Assembly: GCA_946415375.1 (NCBI GenBank)
Contig: CAMKSF010000006.1
Span: 17,426 to 81,425, forward strand
DNA from: an uncultured Clostridia bacterium
GTDB taxonomy: Bacteria; Bacillota; Clostridia; TANB77; CAG-508
DNA length: 64,000 bases
Reading direction: 5' to 3'
In this document: piece by piece, positions 34,909 through 43,694 of the stretch
Position numbering within the stretch: the stretch's first letter is position 1
Layout of the letters: each line of letters begins with the position of its first letter
Position numbers and translations under genes: made by a program
The notes under the pieces: model-generated
The model's input: only the letters and a program-made list of their open reading frames with translations
What the model was told of the DNA's origin: nothing
Database searches by the model: none

Positions 34909-35124
34909 TCAAAACTCCCAGCCCCATTCGATAAAGACCAGTAGCAGGAATAATCCTGCTAAAACTTGCCCTACGGGCAAAAGAACATTGACTAGGACAC
35001 GGGTCCACCGGAGGGGGGATCTTTTTGTAATAGCAGGGTATGCTTTTACCAGAAGCATTGTTACTACTGCCATTGGTATCCATACATAAACTCCAAGTAA
35101 CAAAAGTTCAAAAAGAGATGCCAT
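34909..35124 (-). CDS. antisense membrane protein in the sufD-sufS gap, 71 aa
   Basis: I start this at the ATG at 35124 (AAAGGAG upstream). The product begins MASLFELLLLGVYVWIPMAV and has two membrane segments joined by a basic loop (ITKRSPLRWTRV), ending FIEWGWEF. Codon use is clearly more GC-rich (CTG, CGG-free but with CGG-like Arg avoidance, CCC, GTC) than in the flanking suf genes. It has its own promoter, structured leader and hairpin terminator. Unknown function; possible acquired cassette. Confidence 0.68.
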   Translation of the reverse strand: MASLFELLLLGVYVWIPMAVVTMLLVKAYPAITKRSPLRWTRVLVNVLLPVGQVLAGLFLLLVFIEWGWEF

Positions 35125-35135
35125 AGTACTCCTTT

Positions 35136-35168
35136 CCCGCGTACCAACCCACAGGAGGGTTTGAAAAT
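35136..35168 (-). promoter_or_regulatory. structured leader related to that of the 64-aa gap gene
   Basis: On the minus strand it reads ACCC-TCCT-GTGGGTTGGTAC and then GCGGGAAAGGAG, matching the leader at 33100-33132 at most positions of the stem and of the segment before the ribosome site. Confidence 0.55.
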
Positions 35169-35201
35169 ATAGTGCTAATTGGCACATTTAAAACTAATTA
35201 T

Positions 35202-35230
35202 ATTATATCATGTTTTGGTAAAAGAGTCAA
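35202..35230 (-). promoter_or_regulatory. promoter of the 71-aa gap gene
   Basis: On the minus strand TTGACT (35225-35230), 17 bases, TATAAT (35202-35207), with an extended TGA. Confidence 0.75.
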
Positions 35231-35265
35231 TTTAATGATACTCTAGAGAAAGAAAGGATAAAGAG

Positions 35266-36477
<1,212 letters not shown>

Positions 36478-36502
36478 TAATAAATTTACAATTTTTTAAA
36501 AT

Positions 36503-36509
36503 TGTCGAA
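36503..36509 (+). promoter_or_regulatory. 0A-box-like heptamer
   Basis: TGTCGAA followed by AAATG matches the Spo0A box core. It lies about 40 bases upstream of the putative antitoxin RNA promoter. Similar intergenic copies are at 36818-36824 (minus), 45675-45681, 46028-46034 and 63978-63984. Confidence 0.35.
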
Positions 36510-36548
36510 AAATGTAGATTTTTGCGATGAATAGTGGGAGATAGATTA

Positions 36549-36580
36549 TTGACTTTTTAGTTTATTTGTGATATTATAAT
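36549..36580 (+). promoter_or_regulatory. promoter of the putative antitoxin RNA (locus A)
   Basis: TTGACT (36549-36554), 17 bases, TATTAT (36572-36577), overlapping a TATAAT at 36575-36580. Confidence 0.6.
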
Positions 36581-36595
36581 AATAAAAATATGCAA

Positions 36596-36617
36596 TTAAA
36601 TGTTTCAATTAGCATCA
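36596..36617 (+). repeat. direct repeat, antitoxin copy (locus A)
   Basis: This 22-base copy matches the copy at 36719-36740 at 20 positions (core TGTTTCAATTAG). Because the two promoters converge, the transcripts of the two copies are complementary. Confidence 0.75.
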
Positions 36618-36618
36618 A

Positions 36619-36653
36619 AAAATAACCTCACTGTCTCAGAGTGAGGTTATTTT
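36619..36653. terminator. bidirectional terminator shared by toxin and antitoxin (locus A)
   Basis: AAAATAACCTCACT (36619-36632) and AGTGAGGTTATTTT (36640-36653) pair perfectly. T-rich tails follow on both strands. Confidence 0.85.
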
Positions 36654-36665
36654 AATTACTATGTA

Positions 36666-36731
36666 TTAGTTATCTAATTTTGCAATTAAATATATTAATA
36701 CTATAGCAATTATATGCTTTAAGTGTTTCAA
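36666..36731 (-). CDS. putative Fst-like type I toxin peptide, 21 aa (locus A)
   Basis: The minus-strand gene starts at TTG 36731 behind AAAAAAGGAGG. The product begins MKHLKHIIAIVLIYL and ends AKLDN: a short basic head, one hydrophobic helix and a charged tail, the pattern of Fst/Ldr-type toxins. The ribosome site is folded into a leader hairpin. The start codon lies in a direct repeat copied in the convergent RNA, and both RNAs end at one bidirectional hairpin. No sequence similarity to a named toxin can be claimed at this length; the assignment rests on architecture. Confidence 0.6.
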   Translation of the reverse strand: MKHLKHIIAIVLIYLIAKLDN

Positions 36732-36740
36732 TTAGAATCA
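36719..36740 (+). repeat. direct repeat, toxin-start copy (locus A)
   Basis: The copy covers the toxin TTG start and the bases up to the Shine-Dalgarno (CCTCC on the + strand at 36741). Confidence 0.75.
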
Positions 36741-36771
36741 CCTCCTTTTTTAGATACTCTCTAAAAAGAGG
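36741..36771 (-). promoter_or_regulatory. leader hairpin hiding the toxin ribosome site (locus A)
   Basis: CCTCC...TTTTTTAGA (36741-36754) pairs with TCTAAAAAGAGG (36760-36771), with a small bulge. On the toxin mRNA this buries the GGAGG site, a common safety device of type I toxins. Confidence 0.65.
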
Positions 36772-36779
36772 CACTAATA

Positions 36780-36808
36780 ATTATACAATAAAAGTATATA
36801 TAAATCAA
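36780..36808 (-). promoter_or_regulatory. toxin promoter (locus A)
   Basis: On the minus strand TTGATT (36803-36808), 17 bases, TATAAT (36780-36785). A TGTCGAA (36818-36824, minus) lies just upstream. Confidence 0.75.
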
Positions 36809-36860
36809 CAAAAATCGTTCGACAAAATGTGACAAAAACTAATAAGAAAGGTAGAAATAA

Positions 36861-37910
36861 ATGAAAAAAGTATTGTTGGGAATGAGTGGAGGAGTAGATA
36901 GCTCTGTATCAGCATTACTACTAAAAGAAAAAGGATATGATGTTGTAGGAGCAACTATGGAATTATTTGCTGGAAGTAGTTGTTGTAATATAAATACATA
37001 TATGGATGCTAAAAATGTATGTAATCAAATAGGAATTCCACATTTTACTTTTAACTATAAAGATGAATTTAAAAAATATGTAATAGATGATTTTATAAAT
37101 TGCTATGCAAATTGCAAAACTCCAAATCCATGTATAGAATGTAACAAATATATGAAATTTGGCATAATGTATGAAAAGGCAAAAGAAATGGGTTGCGAAT
37201 ATATTGCAACAGGACATTATGCAAAAACAGAGTATAGTGAAAAATATGGAAGATGGGTTTTGAAAAAATCAAATGCAGGTAAAAAAGATCAAAGTTACGT
37301 ATTATGGAATATACCAAAAGACCTGATAGAACATGTTGTATTTCCACTTGGTGATTTTGAAAGCAAAGATGAAATTAGAAAAATAGCTTCTGAAAAAAAA
37401 TTAAAAGTAGCTAATAAACCAGACAGTGAAGACATTTGTTTTATACCAGATGGAAATTATAAAAAGTTTTTAGAAAATAATTCTAACATAAAGCCAAAAG
37501 AGGGAAATATTGTTGATAGTAAAGGAAAAGTTTTAGGGAAACATACAGGATTATATAATTATACAATTGGACAAAGAAAAGGTCTTGGAATTTCAAATCC
37601 TGTCCCACTTTTTGTATTAGGATATAATCCTTTAAAGAATGAAGTAATTGTTGGAGAAGAATCAGAATTATATAAAAAAGAAATTACAGTTTCAGATATT
37701 AATTTATTACTTGTTGATGAAATAAATGAATGGATGGATGTAACAGTTAAAACAAGATATTCTGCAAGAGAAGCAAAAGCAAAGATAATACAAGACGGTT
37801 CGAATATTAAAGTTGTTTTTGATGAACCTCAAAAGGCAATAACACCAGGACAATCAGCGGTTTTTTATGTGGATGATATTGTAGTAGGTGGAGGAAAAAT
37901 TGTAAAATAG
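36861..37910 (+). CDS. mnmA: tRNA-uridine 2-sulfurtransferase MnmA
   Basis: MnmA thiolates U34 of Lys, Glu and Gln tRNAs, using sulfur relayed from a desulfurase. The 349-residue protein has the PP-loop MSGGVDSSVSALLL, the first catalytic cysteine in TPNPCIECNKYMKFG (about residue 92), ATGHYAK, KKDQSYVLW, the second cysteine in SEDICFIPDGNY and the C-terminal beta domain with IGQRKGLGI. Its place after sufS suggests that SufS may be the sulfur donor. Confidence 0.97.
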   Translation: MKKVLLGMSGGVDSSVSALLLKEKGYDVVGATMELFAGSSCCNINTYMDAKNVCNQIGIPHFTFNYKDEFKKYVIDDFINCYANCKTPNPCIECNKYMKFGIMYEKAKEMGCEYIATGHYAKTEYSEKYGRWVLKKSNAGKKDQSYVLWNIPKDLIEHVVFPLGDFESKDEIRKIASEKKLKVANKPDSEDICFIPDGNYKKFLENNSNIKPKEGNIVDSKGKVLGKHTGLYNYTIGQRKGLGISNPVPLFVLGYNPLKNEVIVGEESELYKKEITVSDINLLLVDEINEWMDVTVKTRYSAREAKAKIIQDGSNIKVVFDEPQKAITPGQSAVFYVDDIVVGGGKIVK

Positions 37911-37962
37911 AAAATGTCATGATATAATTTATAAAAAATAGTATTTATAGAAAAGGTGAACA

Positions 37963-39969
37963 ATGAAAAGGGATAATCAATTAGAAAAGTATAAAAATAA
38001 TCCTATAAAAAAATGGTTTACTAATTTTTTAGATATAATTAAGAGCAAATTTATTTATGATAAACTATGGGATAAAGAAATTGAAGATGAGATAAATAGA
38101 GTATTTCCTAATGATATAGAACAAAAAGAAGCAAAAGAATTATTACAAGAATTGCTAACAAGAAATAATTATTTATTGGAAACATTAGACATCAGAATGT
38201 TAGCTAAGCAATATGTTGATTTATTTGGAAAAGCTAAGCTAGAAAGAATTATTACTTCAGAACGTATACAAAAGAATATATTAGAATTATCAAAAGAGGA
38301 ATTACAGGTTTATAATTATATTTTAAACTATAATTTGGTAGATTTTAATGAAAGAATTGCAAATTTTTATCCATCTTCATGTAAAGGTGTTGACTTAGAA
38401 AAGCTTCAAAGTTTAAGTGAAAAAGATAGATTAAAAGCAATTAGTGTAATACTAAGTAACAGTGAGTTTAGATTAGATAATTTAGATAAATTAGATAGTT
38501 ACTATGAAAATAGAAAAAATATTTGTAAGCAAATAATAGATAATACTAAAATAGTTGACAAAGAATACGAAAAAGAAATGGGATTAGAAGATGAGATTAC
38601 AGTATTTCCTTTTAAATTCATAGATGATATGAAAGAATTAAGTGACATAGATAGAATAAAGTATGCAATTATTCAAGCAAAATATGGTATGGATTTAGAA
38701 AAAGCGGAAATCTTATGTAGTGCTTTTGGGCAAGATATAGAGAAGATTGAACAATCTGAAGAAACAAGAATAATTAAAGAACTAAAATCTATTTTAGAAG
38801 AGAAGAGTATTGAAGGATTAAAATCAATAAATCTAGATGAAAATGAAGCCAATTACAGGGGAACTATTAATCTTTTACCAAACTTAAAAAATGCTTATTT
38901 GCGCAAATATAAAGACTCATTATACCAGATTAGTGATGAAGATTATATTTGTACACAAAGTGTAAATACGAAAGGAAAAAAACATGAAGTAAAAATATAC
39001 AATGTTTTAGGAAAAAATAATGATAGAGCAGACTTTAATATGATAGTAACTGCATTGGGAGGAATTTATTATATTAATCATAATTATGATGATTTAAAAG
39101 CTGATTGGGATCGTGCGGATAAAAATCATACAATATCATGTTCATATATAGGAAATGATATGTTGGGAGTGGTTTATGATGGCTACTTATTAGCTTTCTC
39201 TGATATTGAAGAAAATGAATTATTAATAATGCACAATAAGGATGCTGGAACTATTGACTCATCATTTGAAAGAATTGAAGACATAAGACAGAATACATTT
39301 TTACACCCACAAAATTTAAAAAATTCTACCAAAAACTATAATGAATTATTAGTTGAAAGAAAAAGAGAAAAAGATGGAATTTTAGTAAATAGAACTCCAA
39401 CTTTTGCAGTATTTATGGCAGAGCATATAGATGATATTAATGATAATAAAAACGAAAGATGGATTGAAACTAAAAGATTAGCAGCTGAATTAGGGATACC
39501 AGTTGTGGTAATTGATGGAACACAATGCACAAAATTAGAGTTTGAAAAAGTACAAGATATGGTAAAATGTTTAAAAGAAGAAAGAAGAATGGATTTGATT
39601 CCTGATATTATACACAAAATAGAAAATAATAGAGCGGCTCAAATGGGTGTACTGAAAAATACAAGAAATGAGATTTTCTCTAATGAAAATATAAATAAAA
39701 TATTAGAAGAAATAATGGGAGCAATAATAAATTCAAATAATGAAACATTTAATCAAGGAATTGAGGAATTTGCAAAAATAACAAAAGAATTAAAAAAATT
39801 CTATGAACAAAACTCTGATAGAAATTTAGAAGTATGTAAAATCTACGATTATGATGTTTTTTTAGAAAGACTAAAGACTTTATATAGTTCTAGAAATGGA
39901 TTAAATGGAAATGGTTTTTCAAATACAAAAGAAAAGTCAATTGATAGCAATGTAGAAATAAGAGAGTAA
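37963..39969 (+). CDS. large protein of unknown function, 668 aa
   Basis: The protein is soluble and mostly helical up to about residue 300, with many Leu/Lys/Glu-rich helices. The middle (about 330-470) is beta-rich (KKHEVKIYNVLG, DFNMIVTALGGIYYINHNYD). A compact region then reads TPTFAVFMAEHID and RLAAELGIPVVVIDGTQC, which looks like a nucleotide-binding-type strand and loop. The C-terminal part is helical again. There is no signal peptide. AAAAGGTG precedes the ATG. I recognise no family. It has its own terminator and TATAAT upstream. Confidence 0.6.
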   Translation: MKRDNQLEKYKNNPIKKWFTNFLDIIKSKFIYDKLWDKEIEDEINRVFPNDIEQKEAKELLQELLTRNNYLLETLDIRMLAKQYVDLFGKAKLERIITSERIQKNILELSKEELQVYNYILNYNLVDFNERIANFYPSSCKGVDLEKLQSLSEKDRLKAISVILSNSEFRLDNLDKLDSYYENRKNICKQIIDNTKIVDKEYEKEMGLEDEITVFPFKFIDDMKELSDIDRIKYAIIQAKYGMDLEKAEILCSAFGQDIEKIEQSEETRIIKELKSILEEKSIEGLKSINLDENEANYRGTINLLPNLKNAYLRKYKDSLYQISDEDYICTQSVNTKGKKHEVKIYNVLGKNNDRADFNMIVTALGGIYYINHNYDDLKADWDRADKNHTISCSYIGNDMLGVVYDGYLLAFSDIEENELLIMHNKDAGTIDSSFERIEDIRQNTFLHPQNLKNSTKNYNELLVERKREKDGILVNRTPTFAVFMAEHIDDINDNKNERWIETKRLAAELGIPVVVIDGTQCTKLEFEKVQDMVKCLKEERRMDLIPDIIHKIENNRAAQMGVLKNTRNEIFSNENINKILEEIMGAIINSNNETFNQGIEEFAKITKELKKFYEQNSDRNLEVCKIYDYDVFLERLKTLYSSRNGLNGNGFSNTKEKSIDSNVEIRE

Positions 39970-39979
39970 ATAATAATGT

Positions 39980-40020
39980 AAAAAAGCAGAAACACAGAAT
40001 AAATAGTTAGCTGCTTTTTT
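39980..40020 (+). terminator. terminator after the 668-aa gene
   Basis: AAAAAAGCAG (39980-39989) pairs with CTGCTTTTTT (40011-40020). Confidence 0.7.
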
Positions 40021-40085
40021 ATTTTTACTGTATTATTGTTTATTAGCAAATTCTTCATATTTTTATATGAAAACAAATAATCATA

Positions 40086-40115
40086 TTGCATAATAAACCG
40101 AATTTGTAGTATACT
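40086..40115 (+). promoter_or_regulatory. promoter of the ymfF-ymfH pair
   Basis: TTGCAT (40086-40091), 18 bases, TATACT (40110-40115). Confidence 0.55.
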
Positions 40116-40149
40116 AAAAATGATATTTTTACAATGAAAGGAAAGAAAA

Positions 40150-41418
40150 ATGAAACAAGGAATTAAATTACACACAATTAATACAAATAAATTTAAAACT
40201 AATTTGATAGCTATATTTTTAAGCACCCCGCTAATCAGAGAAAATGTAACCAAAAATTCATTGTTGGTTTCTGTGTTAAGAAGAGGATGTGAAAAATATA
40301 GAACACAAGAAGAAATAAGTAAGAAATTAGAAGAAATGTATGGGGCAGAATTTAATTGTGGATTAGATAAAATAGGGAAAAATCATGTTCTTAAATTCTA
40401 TATTGAATCAATAAATGATGAGTTTCTTCCACAAAATGGGGAAAATATGTTGAAACAAAGCATGGATATTTTATCTGAAATTATTTTTAATCCATTAATT
40501 CAAGATGAAGGATTTAATGAAGAATATATAAATCAAGAAAAAGAAAATGTTAAGCAGATTATAGAAGCAAAAAAAGATAACAAAGCAAATTATGCTATAT
40601 TTAGATGCGTAGAAGAAATGTATAAAAATAAACCAGAAGGGTTATACAAGTATGGATATACAGAGGATTTAGAAGAAATAAATACTAAAAACTTATATAG
40701 TTACTATAATCAATTAATAAACACTTGTAAAATAGATATCTTTATTTCAGGAAAGCTAGATGGAATTGAAGTAGAAAAGTTAGTACAAGAAAATGAGAAT
40801 ATATCAAAACTGCAAGAAAGAAGTCCTCTATTTACCGTAAATAAACCTGAACAAAAGAATGGAGAGAAAGAAGAAAACGAAGTTGAAGAAAAGTTAGATG
40901 TAACACAAGGAAAATTAGTAATAGGATATGATGTTATAGCAAGTAAAGATGAGTTAGAGAATAAAAAATTTAGGTATGTCGGAATGCTATATAATGCAAT
41001 ACTTGGAGGGACAGCTACATCAAAGTTATTTCAAAATGTTAGAGAAAAAGAAAGCTTGGCATATACAGCAAGTTCTAGCTTTTCATACTATACAGGAAAT
41101 GTGTTTATAAATGCAGGAATAGAGATAGAAAACTTTGAAAAAGCGAACAATATAATAAAAGAACAAATAGAAGATATGAAAAAAGGTGAATTTACAGAAG
41201 AAGATATTAAAAATGCTAAAAAAGTAATTATATCAAATATTGATGGGATATCTGATGAACAAGATACTGAAATAATATACTTTCTAGGACAAGAATTAAG
41301 CAATAATAATGTTACACTAGAGCAATATAAAAAATATATACAAGATATAAGTAAAAATAAAATTGAAGTTTTTGCGAAAAAGATAAGAATCAATACGATT
41401 TATTTTTTGAGAAATTAG
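40150..41418 (+). CDS. ymfF: M16-family protein YmfF (EF-P modification associated)
   Basis: The 422-residue protein has the pitrilysin fold pattern (TNLIAIFLSTPLIRE, RGCEKYRTQEEISKKLEEMYGA and the C-terminal RYVGMLYNAILGGTATSKLFQNVREKESLAYTASSS). It lacks the zinc motif HxxEH, so it is the non-catalytic partner. In Bacillus YmfF and YmfH are linked to 5-aminopentanol modification of elongation factor P. The active partner follows directly. Confidence 0.88.
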   Translation: MKQGIKLHTINTNKFKTNLIAIFLSTPLIRENVTKNSLLVSVLRRGCEKYRTQEEISKKLEEMYGAEFNCGLDKIGKNHVLKFYIESINDEFLPQNGENMLKQSMDILSEIIFNPLIQDEGFNEEYINQEKENVKQIIEAKKDNKANYAIFRCVEEMYKNKPEGLYKYGYTEDLEEINTKNLYSYYNQLINTCKIDIFISGKLDGIEVEKLVQENENISKLQERSPLFTVNKPEQKNGEKEENEVEEKLDVTQGKLVIGYDVIASKDELENKKFRYVGMLYNAILGGTATSKLFQNVREKESLAYTASSSFSYYTGNVFINAGIEIENFEKANNIIKEQIEDMKKGEFTEEDIKNAKKVIISNIDGISDEQDTEIIYFLGQELSNNNVTLEQYKKYIQDISKNKIEVFAKKIRINTIYFLRN

Positions 41419-41425
41419 TTGTAAG

Positions 41426-41455
41426 TTGTAAAAGGGAACAATCCCCCTTTTACAA
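41426..41455 (+). other. hairpin between ymfF and ymfH
   Basis: TTGTAAAAGGG (41426-41436) and CCCTTTTACAA (41445-41455) pair perfectly but are followed by A residues, not T. It is therefore more likely an mRNA stability or processing element than a + strand terminator. Confidence 0.5.
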
Positions 41456-41470
41456 AAAAGGAGTTAAAAC

Positions 41471-42745
41471 ATGCAAATTATAGAAAATTTGAAAGTTAAA
41501 GAAAAAGTATATATAGAAAAATTAAAAAATGGACTTACTGTGATGATTATTCCAAAAGAGGGAATTAAGAAGAAATACATTATTTGGGGTACACGTTATG
41601 GATCTAATGATAGTAAGTTTATAGTACCAGGAGAAAACCAAGTTACAGAAGTTCCTAAAGGAGTAGCACATTTTTTAGAACATAAAATGTTCGAACAAGA
41701 AAACGGTCGAAATAGCTTAGATGTTCTATCAAGTTTAGGAGTAAATGCAAATGCTTTTACAACAAATACTCATACAGCGTATTTGTATGAAGCAACAGAT
41801 AATTTTTATGAGGCATTAGATGAATTTATGGATTATGTTCAACATCCATATTTTACGGATGAAAATGTTGAAAAAGAAAAAGGTATAATAGGACAAGAAA
41901 TAATGATGTATGATGATTATCCTGAATGGAAAGTGTATTTAAATGCTTTAGAAGCAATGTATCATACTAATCCAGTAAAACTTGACATTACAGGAACTAT
42001 TGAAACAATAAGTCATATAGATAAAGAAATATTATACAAATGCTATAATACTTTCTACAATCCTTCAAATATGTGTCTTGTTGTATGTGGAGATTTTAAT
42101 CCGGATGAAATATTAAAAGACATAGAAAAAAGATTAATTGATAATAAAGCAGAAGGCGAGATAAAAAGAATTTATGAACAGGAAAATGAAACAGTTGTAA
42201 ATCCAAAAGTAGAAAGCAATATGGAGGTAAGCATTCCTTTATTCACTTTAGGAATCAAATGCATCCCTCCAAAACAAAAAGAAAAGGTTAAAACTCATAT
42301 TGCAATAGATGTTTTACTTAATTTGATTATAGGCGAAAGCTCAAATTTGTATCAGGAATTATATAAGAGTGGGGTAATACTAAATATGCCAACTTTTGAA
42401 TATGAGTTTACAGATGAATATGCACATATTTTAATAAGTGGTATTTCACGTAATCCAGATATATTTTTCGATATGATAAATAAAGAAATTGATAATTATT
42501 TAATTAATGGAATAAATGAGCAAGATTTTGAAAGAATTAAAAAGATGATTTATGGAGAATATATTAAAGAATATAATGATGTATCAAATATTGCAAGAAT
42601 TTTCTTGACAGATTTTATGAAGGATGTAAATAGTTTTGATTATATAGAAGAGATAACAACATTGGATATAGAATATGCAAAACAAGTTTTGAGAGATAAT
42701 TTTAAAAAAGAAAAAATGGTCTTTTCTGTTGTTAAAGCCAGCTAA
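41471..42745 (+). CDS. ymfH: M16-family zinc metallopeptidase YmfH
   Basis: The 424-residue protein has the inverted zinc motif in GVAHFLEHKMFEQ (HxxEH near residue 67) and the downstream glutamate region EKGIIGQEIMMYDD. The C-terminal half has the substrate-cleft pattern. With YmfF it forms a heterodimer-type M16 pair associated with EF-P modification. AAAGGAG precedes the ATG. Confidence 0.92.
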   Translation: MQIIENLKVKEKVYIEKLKNGLTVMIIPKEGIKKKYIIWGTRYGSNDSKFIVPGENQVTEVPKGVAHFLEHKMFEQENGRNSLDVLSSLGVNANAFTTNTHTAYLYEATDNFYEALDEFMDYVQHPYFTDENVEKEKGIIGQEIMMYDDYPEWKVYLNALEAMYHTNPVKLDITGTIETISHIDKEILYKCYNTFYNPSNMCLVVCGDFNPDEILKDIEKRLIDNKAEGEIKRIYEQENETVVNPKVESNMEVSIPLFTLGIKCIPPKQKEKVKTHIAIDVLLNLIIGESSNLYQELYKSGVILNMPTFEYEFTDEYAHILISGISRNPDIFFDMINKEIDNYLINGINEQDFERIKKMIYGEYIKEYNDVSNIARIFLTDFMKDVNSFDYIEEITTLDIEYAKQVLRDNFKKEKMVFSVVKAS

Positions 42746-42751
42746 TTGTCG

Positions 42752-42782
42752 ATTACTGTAAAATGTTGAAATTTTCAGTAAT
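42752..42782 (+). other. hairpin after ymfH
   Basis: ATTACTG (42752-42758) pairs with CAGTAAT (42776-42782), with AAAAT/ATTTT inside. The following T tract is short, so termination is uncertain. Confidence 0.45.
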
Positions 42783-42853
42783 TTAGCGTCATACGAAAGT
42801 TTGAAAAATTTGATAGAAATACTTGACGAAGGTCGTATTCTATGTTACGCTAA
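42783..42853 (+). promoter_or_regulatory. nested inverted repeat around a promoter-like site
   Basis: TTAGCGT (42783-42789) pairs with ACGCTAA (42847-42853), and ATACGA (42791-42796) with TCGTAT (42833-42838). TTGACG lies at 42823-42828 with a poor -10 region. It may be an operator for the Spo0E-like gene. Confidence 0.4.
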
Positions 42854-42914
42854 TTATATATGTAATAAAAACAAGTTTTTTATCAATTGTATAGCAACAG
42901 GGGGGAATAATTGA

Positions 42915-43055
42915 ATGTTAAATGATGAAATTTGTAAGCTAAGAGAAAAACTAAATAAAAGTATAGAAGAAAATGCAAATTATGATGAAATTTATAGAAT
43001 TAGTGTAGAACTAGATGAATTGATTGCAAAGTTTTATAATGTGAAAACTGTGTAA
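42915..43055 (+). CDS. Spo0E-like aspartyl-phosphate phosphatase, 46 aa
   Basis: A GGGGGG site precedes the ATG. The product begins MLNDEICKLREKLNKSIEEN and has the family signature ISVELDELIAKFY (SxELDxLI). Spo0E-type proteins remove phosphate from Spo0A and so delay sporulation. Length is typical of the short clostridial forms. It lies just upstream of the large structured RNA, with independent promoters. Confidence 0.85.
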   Translation: MLNDEICKLREKLNKSIEENANYDEIYRISVELDELIAKFYNVKTV

Positions 43056-43061
43056 ATTTTA

Positions 43062-43090
43062 TTTACAAGATTATCTATTTATGATATAAT
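43062..43090 (+). promoter_or_regulatory. promoter of the large structured RNA
   Basis: TTTACA (43062-43067), 17 bases, TATAAT (43085-43090) with an extended TGA. Confidence 0.8.
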
Positions 43091-43095
43091 ATTTA

Positions 43096-43628
43096 AGATG
43101 GTGCATTATTCTAGTCGTAGTACTTATTGTGAGGGTGGGGCTAAAAATCCACTAAAGGGCACATCGATGAAGTTTCTTATATATGCGCAAAATGCCAGTT
43201 TTGTGTGTATATAGGGAGTAAAGAAATTAGGGTAGTATATAATGGCATATATTACAAGCCCCTGATTTCGCGGAGGCTTAAAATTACGGTTTTAAGTAAA
43301 ACCTATATATAGGTGCTAAAAAGCACCGAAAATATAGTGTAGCCTGTTTTGAGTGAATGTACTGGGATTAATAAAACTATTATGAAATTGCATTTGCAAA
43401 AGAAACTAGCAATATTTAAACTATGTTAAAGGAAAACTTCTAGAATGTTTGCTTTTATTAGCAAGAAAATATAAGGATTAAGGTACGGATTTAAGTGGCG
43501 ATCTGGTGTCTATTTTATAGATGTTTTTTTTAAACGGAAACGGCTGTGTAGTAATATATAGTAGAAAACAGAGAAATTCAACTAGACCTAAACCGTAAAA
43601 TTTACTTATACTTTTTACCATCTTAAAT
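43096..43628 (+). ncRNA. ole: large structured RNA, probable OLE RNA
   Basis: About 530 bases without an ORF, less AT-rich than the intergenic average, with its own promoter and a terminator after it. The ends pair: AAGATGGT (43095-43102) with ACCATCTT (43617-43624), extended by flanking bases to a 12-bp match. Many inner stems are visible, for example GGTGCT/AGCACC near 43312-43328. The next gene is an OapA-type membrane protein, the known partner of OLE RNA. OLE RNA (ornate, large, extremophilic) of Bacilli and Clostridia has this size and binds OapA at the membrane. I cannot run a covariance model, so the family call rests on context, size and structure. Confidence 0.7.
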
Positions 43629-43640
43629 TTATATAAATAT

Positions 43641-43675
43641 GGGAAAATAGATTTATATCTTTTTTCCCTTTTTAA
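43641..43675 (+). terminator. terminator of the large structured RNA
   Basis: GGGAAAA (43641-43647) pairs with TTTTCCC (43662-43668), followed by TTTTTAATT. Confidence 0.7.
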
Positions 43676-43694
43676 TTAAGAAAAGGAGAAAGAA

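Larger units (their letters stand above)
36584..36657 (+). ncRNA. putative antitoxin RNA of an Fst/RNAII-like type I toxin-antitoxin locus
   Basis: A short + strand RNA of about 70 bases would start near 36584 and end at the shared hairpin. It carries a repeat (36596-36617) that is nearly complementary to the ribosome-site/start region of the minus-strand toxin mRNA. No ORF is apparent in it. The pairing can block toxin translation, as RNAII does in the pAD1 par system. Transcription is inferred, not shown. Confidence 0.55.

Noticed and set aside
31090..35230. Prophage or integrative element inserted in the suf operon
   Set aside because: There is no integrase, no structural gene and no attachment-site repeat, and the insertions are separate short units in three gaps.
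36596..36740. CRISPR array or IS remnant from the repeats near 36.6 kb
   Set aside because: There are only two copies, no regular spacers, no cas genes and no transposase. Their position relative to promoters and terminator fits an antisense-regulated toxin.
41426..41455. Terminator between ymfF and ymfH
   Set aside because: The stem is perfect but A residues, not T, follow on the + strand, and the two genes act as a pair.
43096..43628. tmRNA, RNase P RNA or 6S RNA as identity of the large RNA
   Set aside because: I see none of the tmRNA tag or acceptor features and no RNase P conserved blocks, and it is much longer than 6S RNA. The OapA-like neighbour fits OLE.
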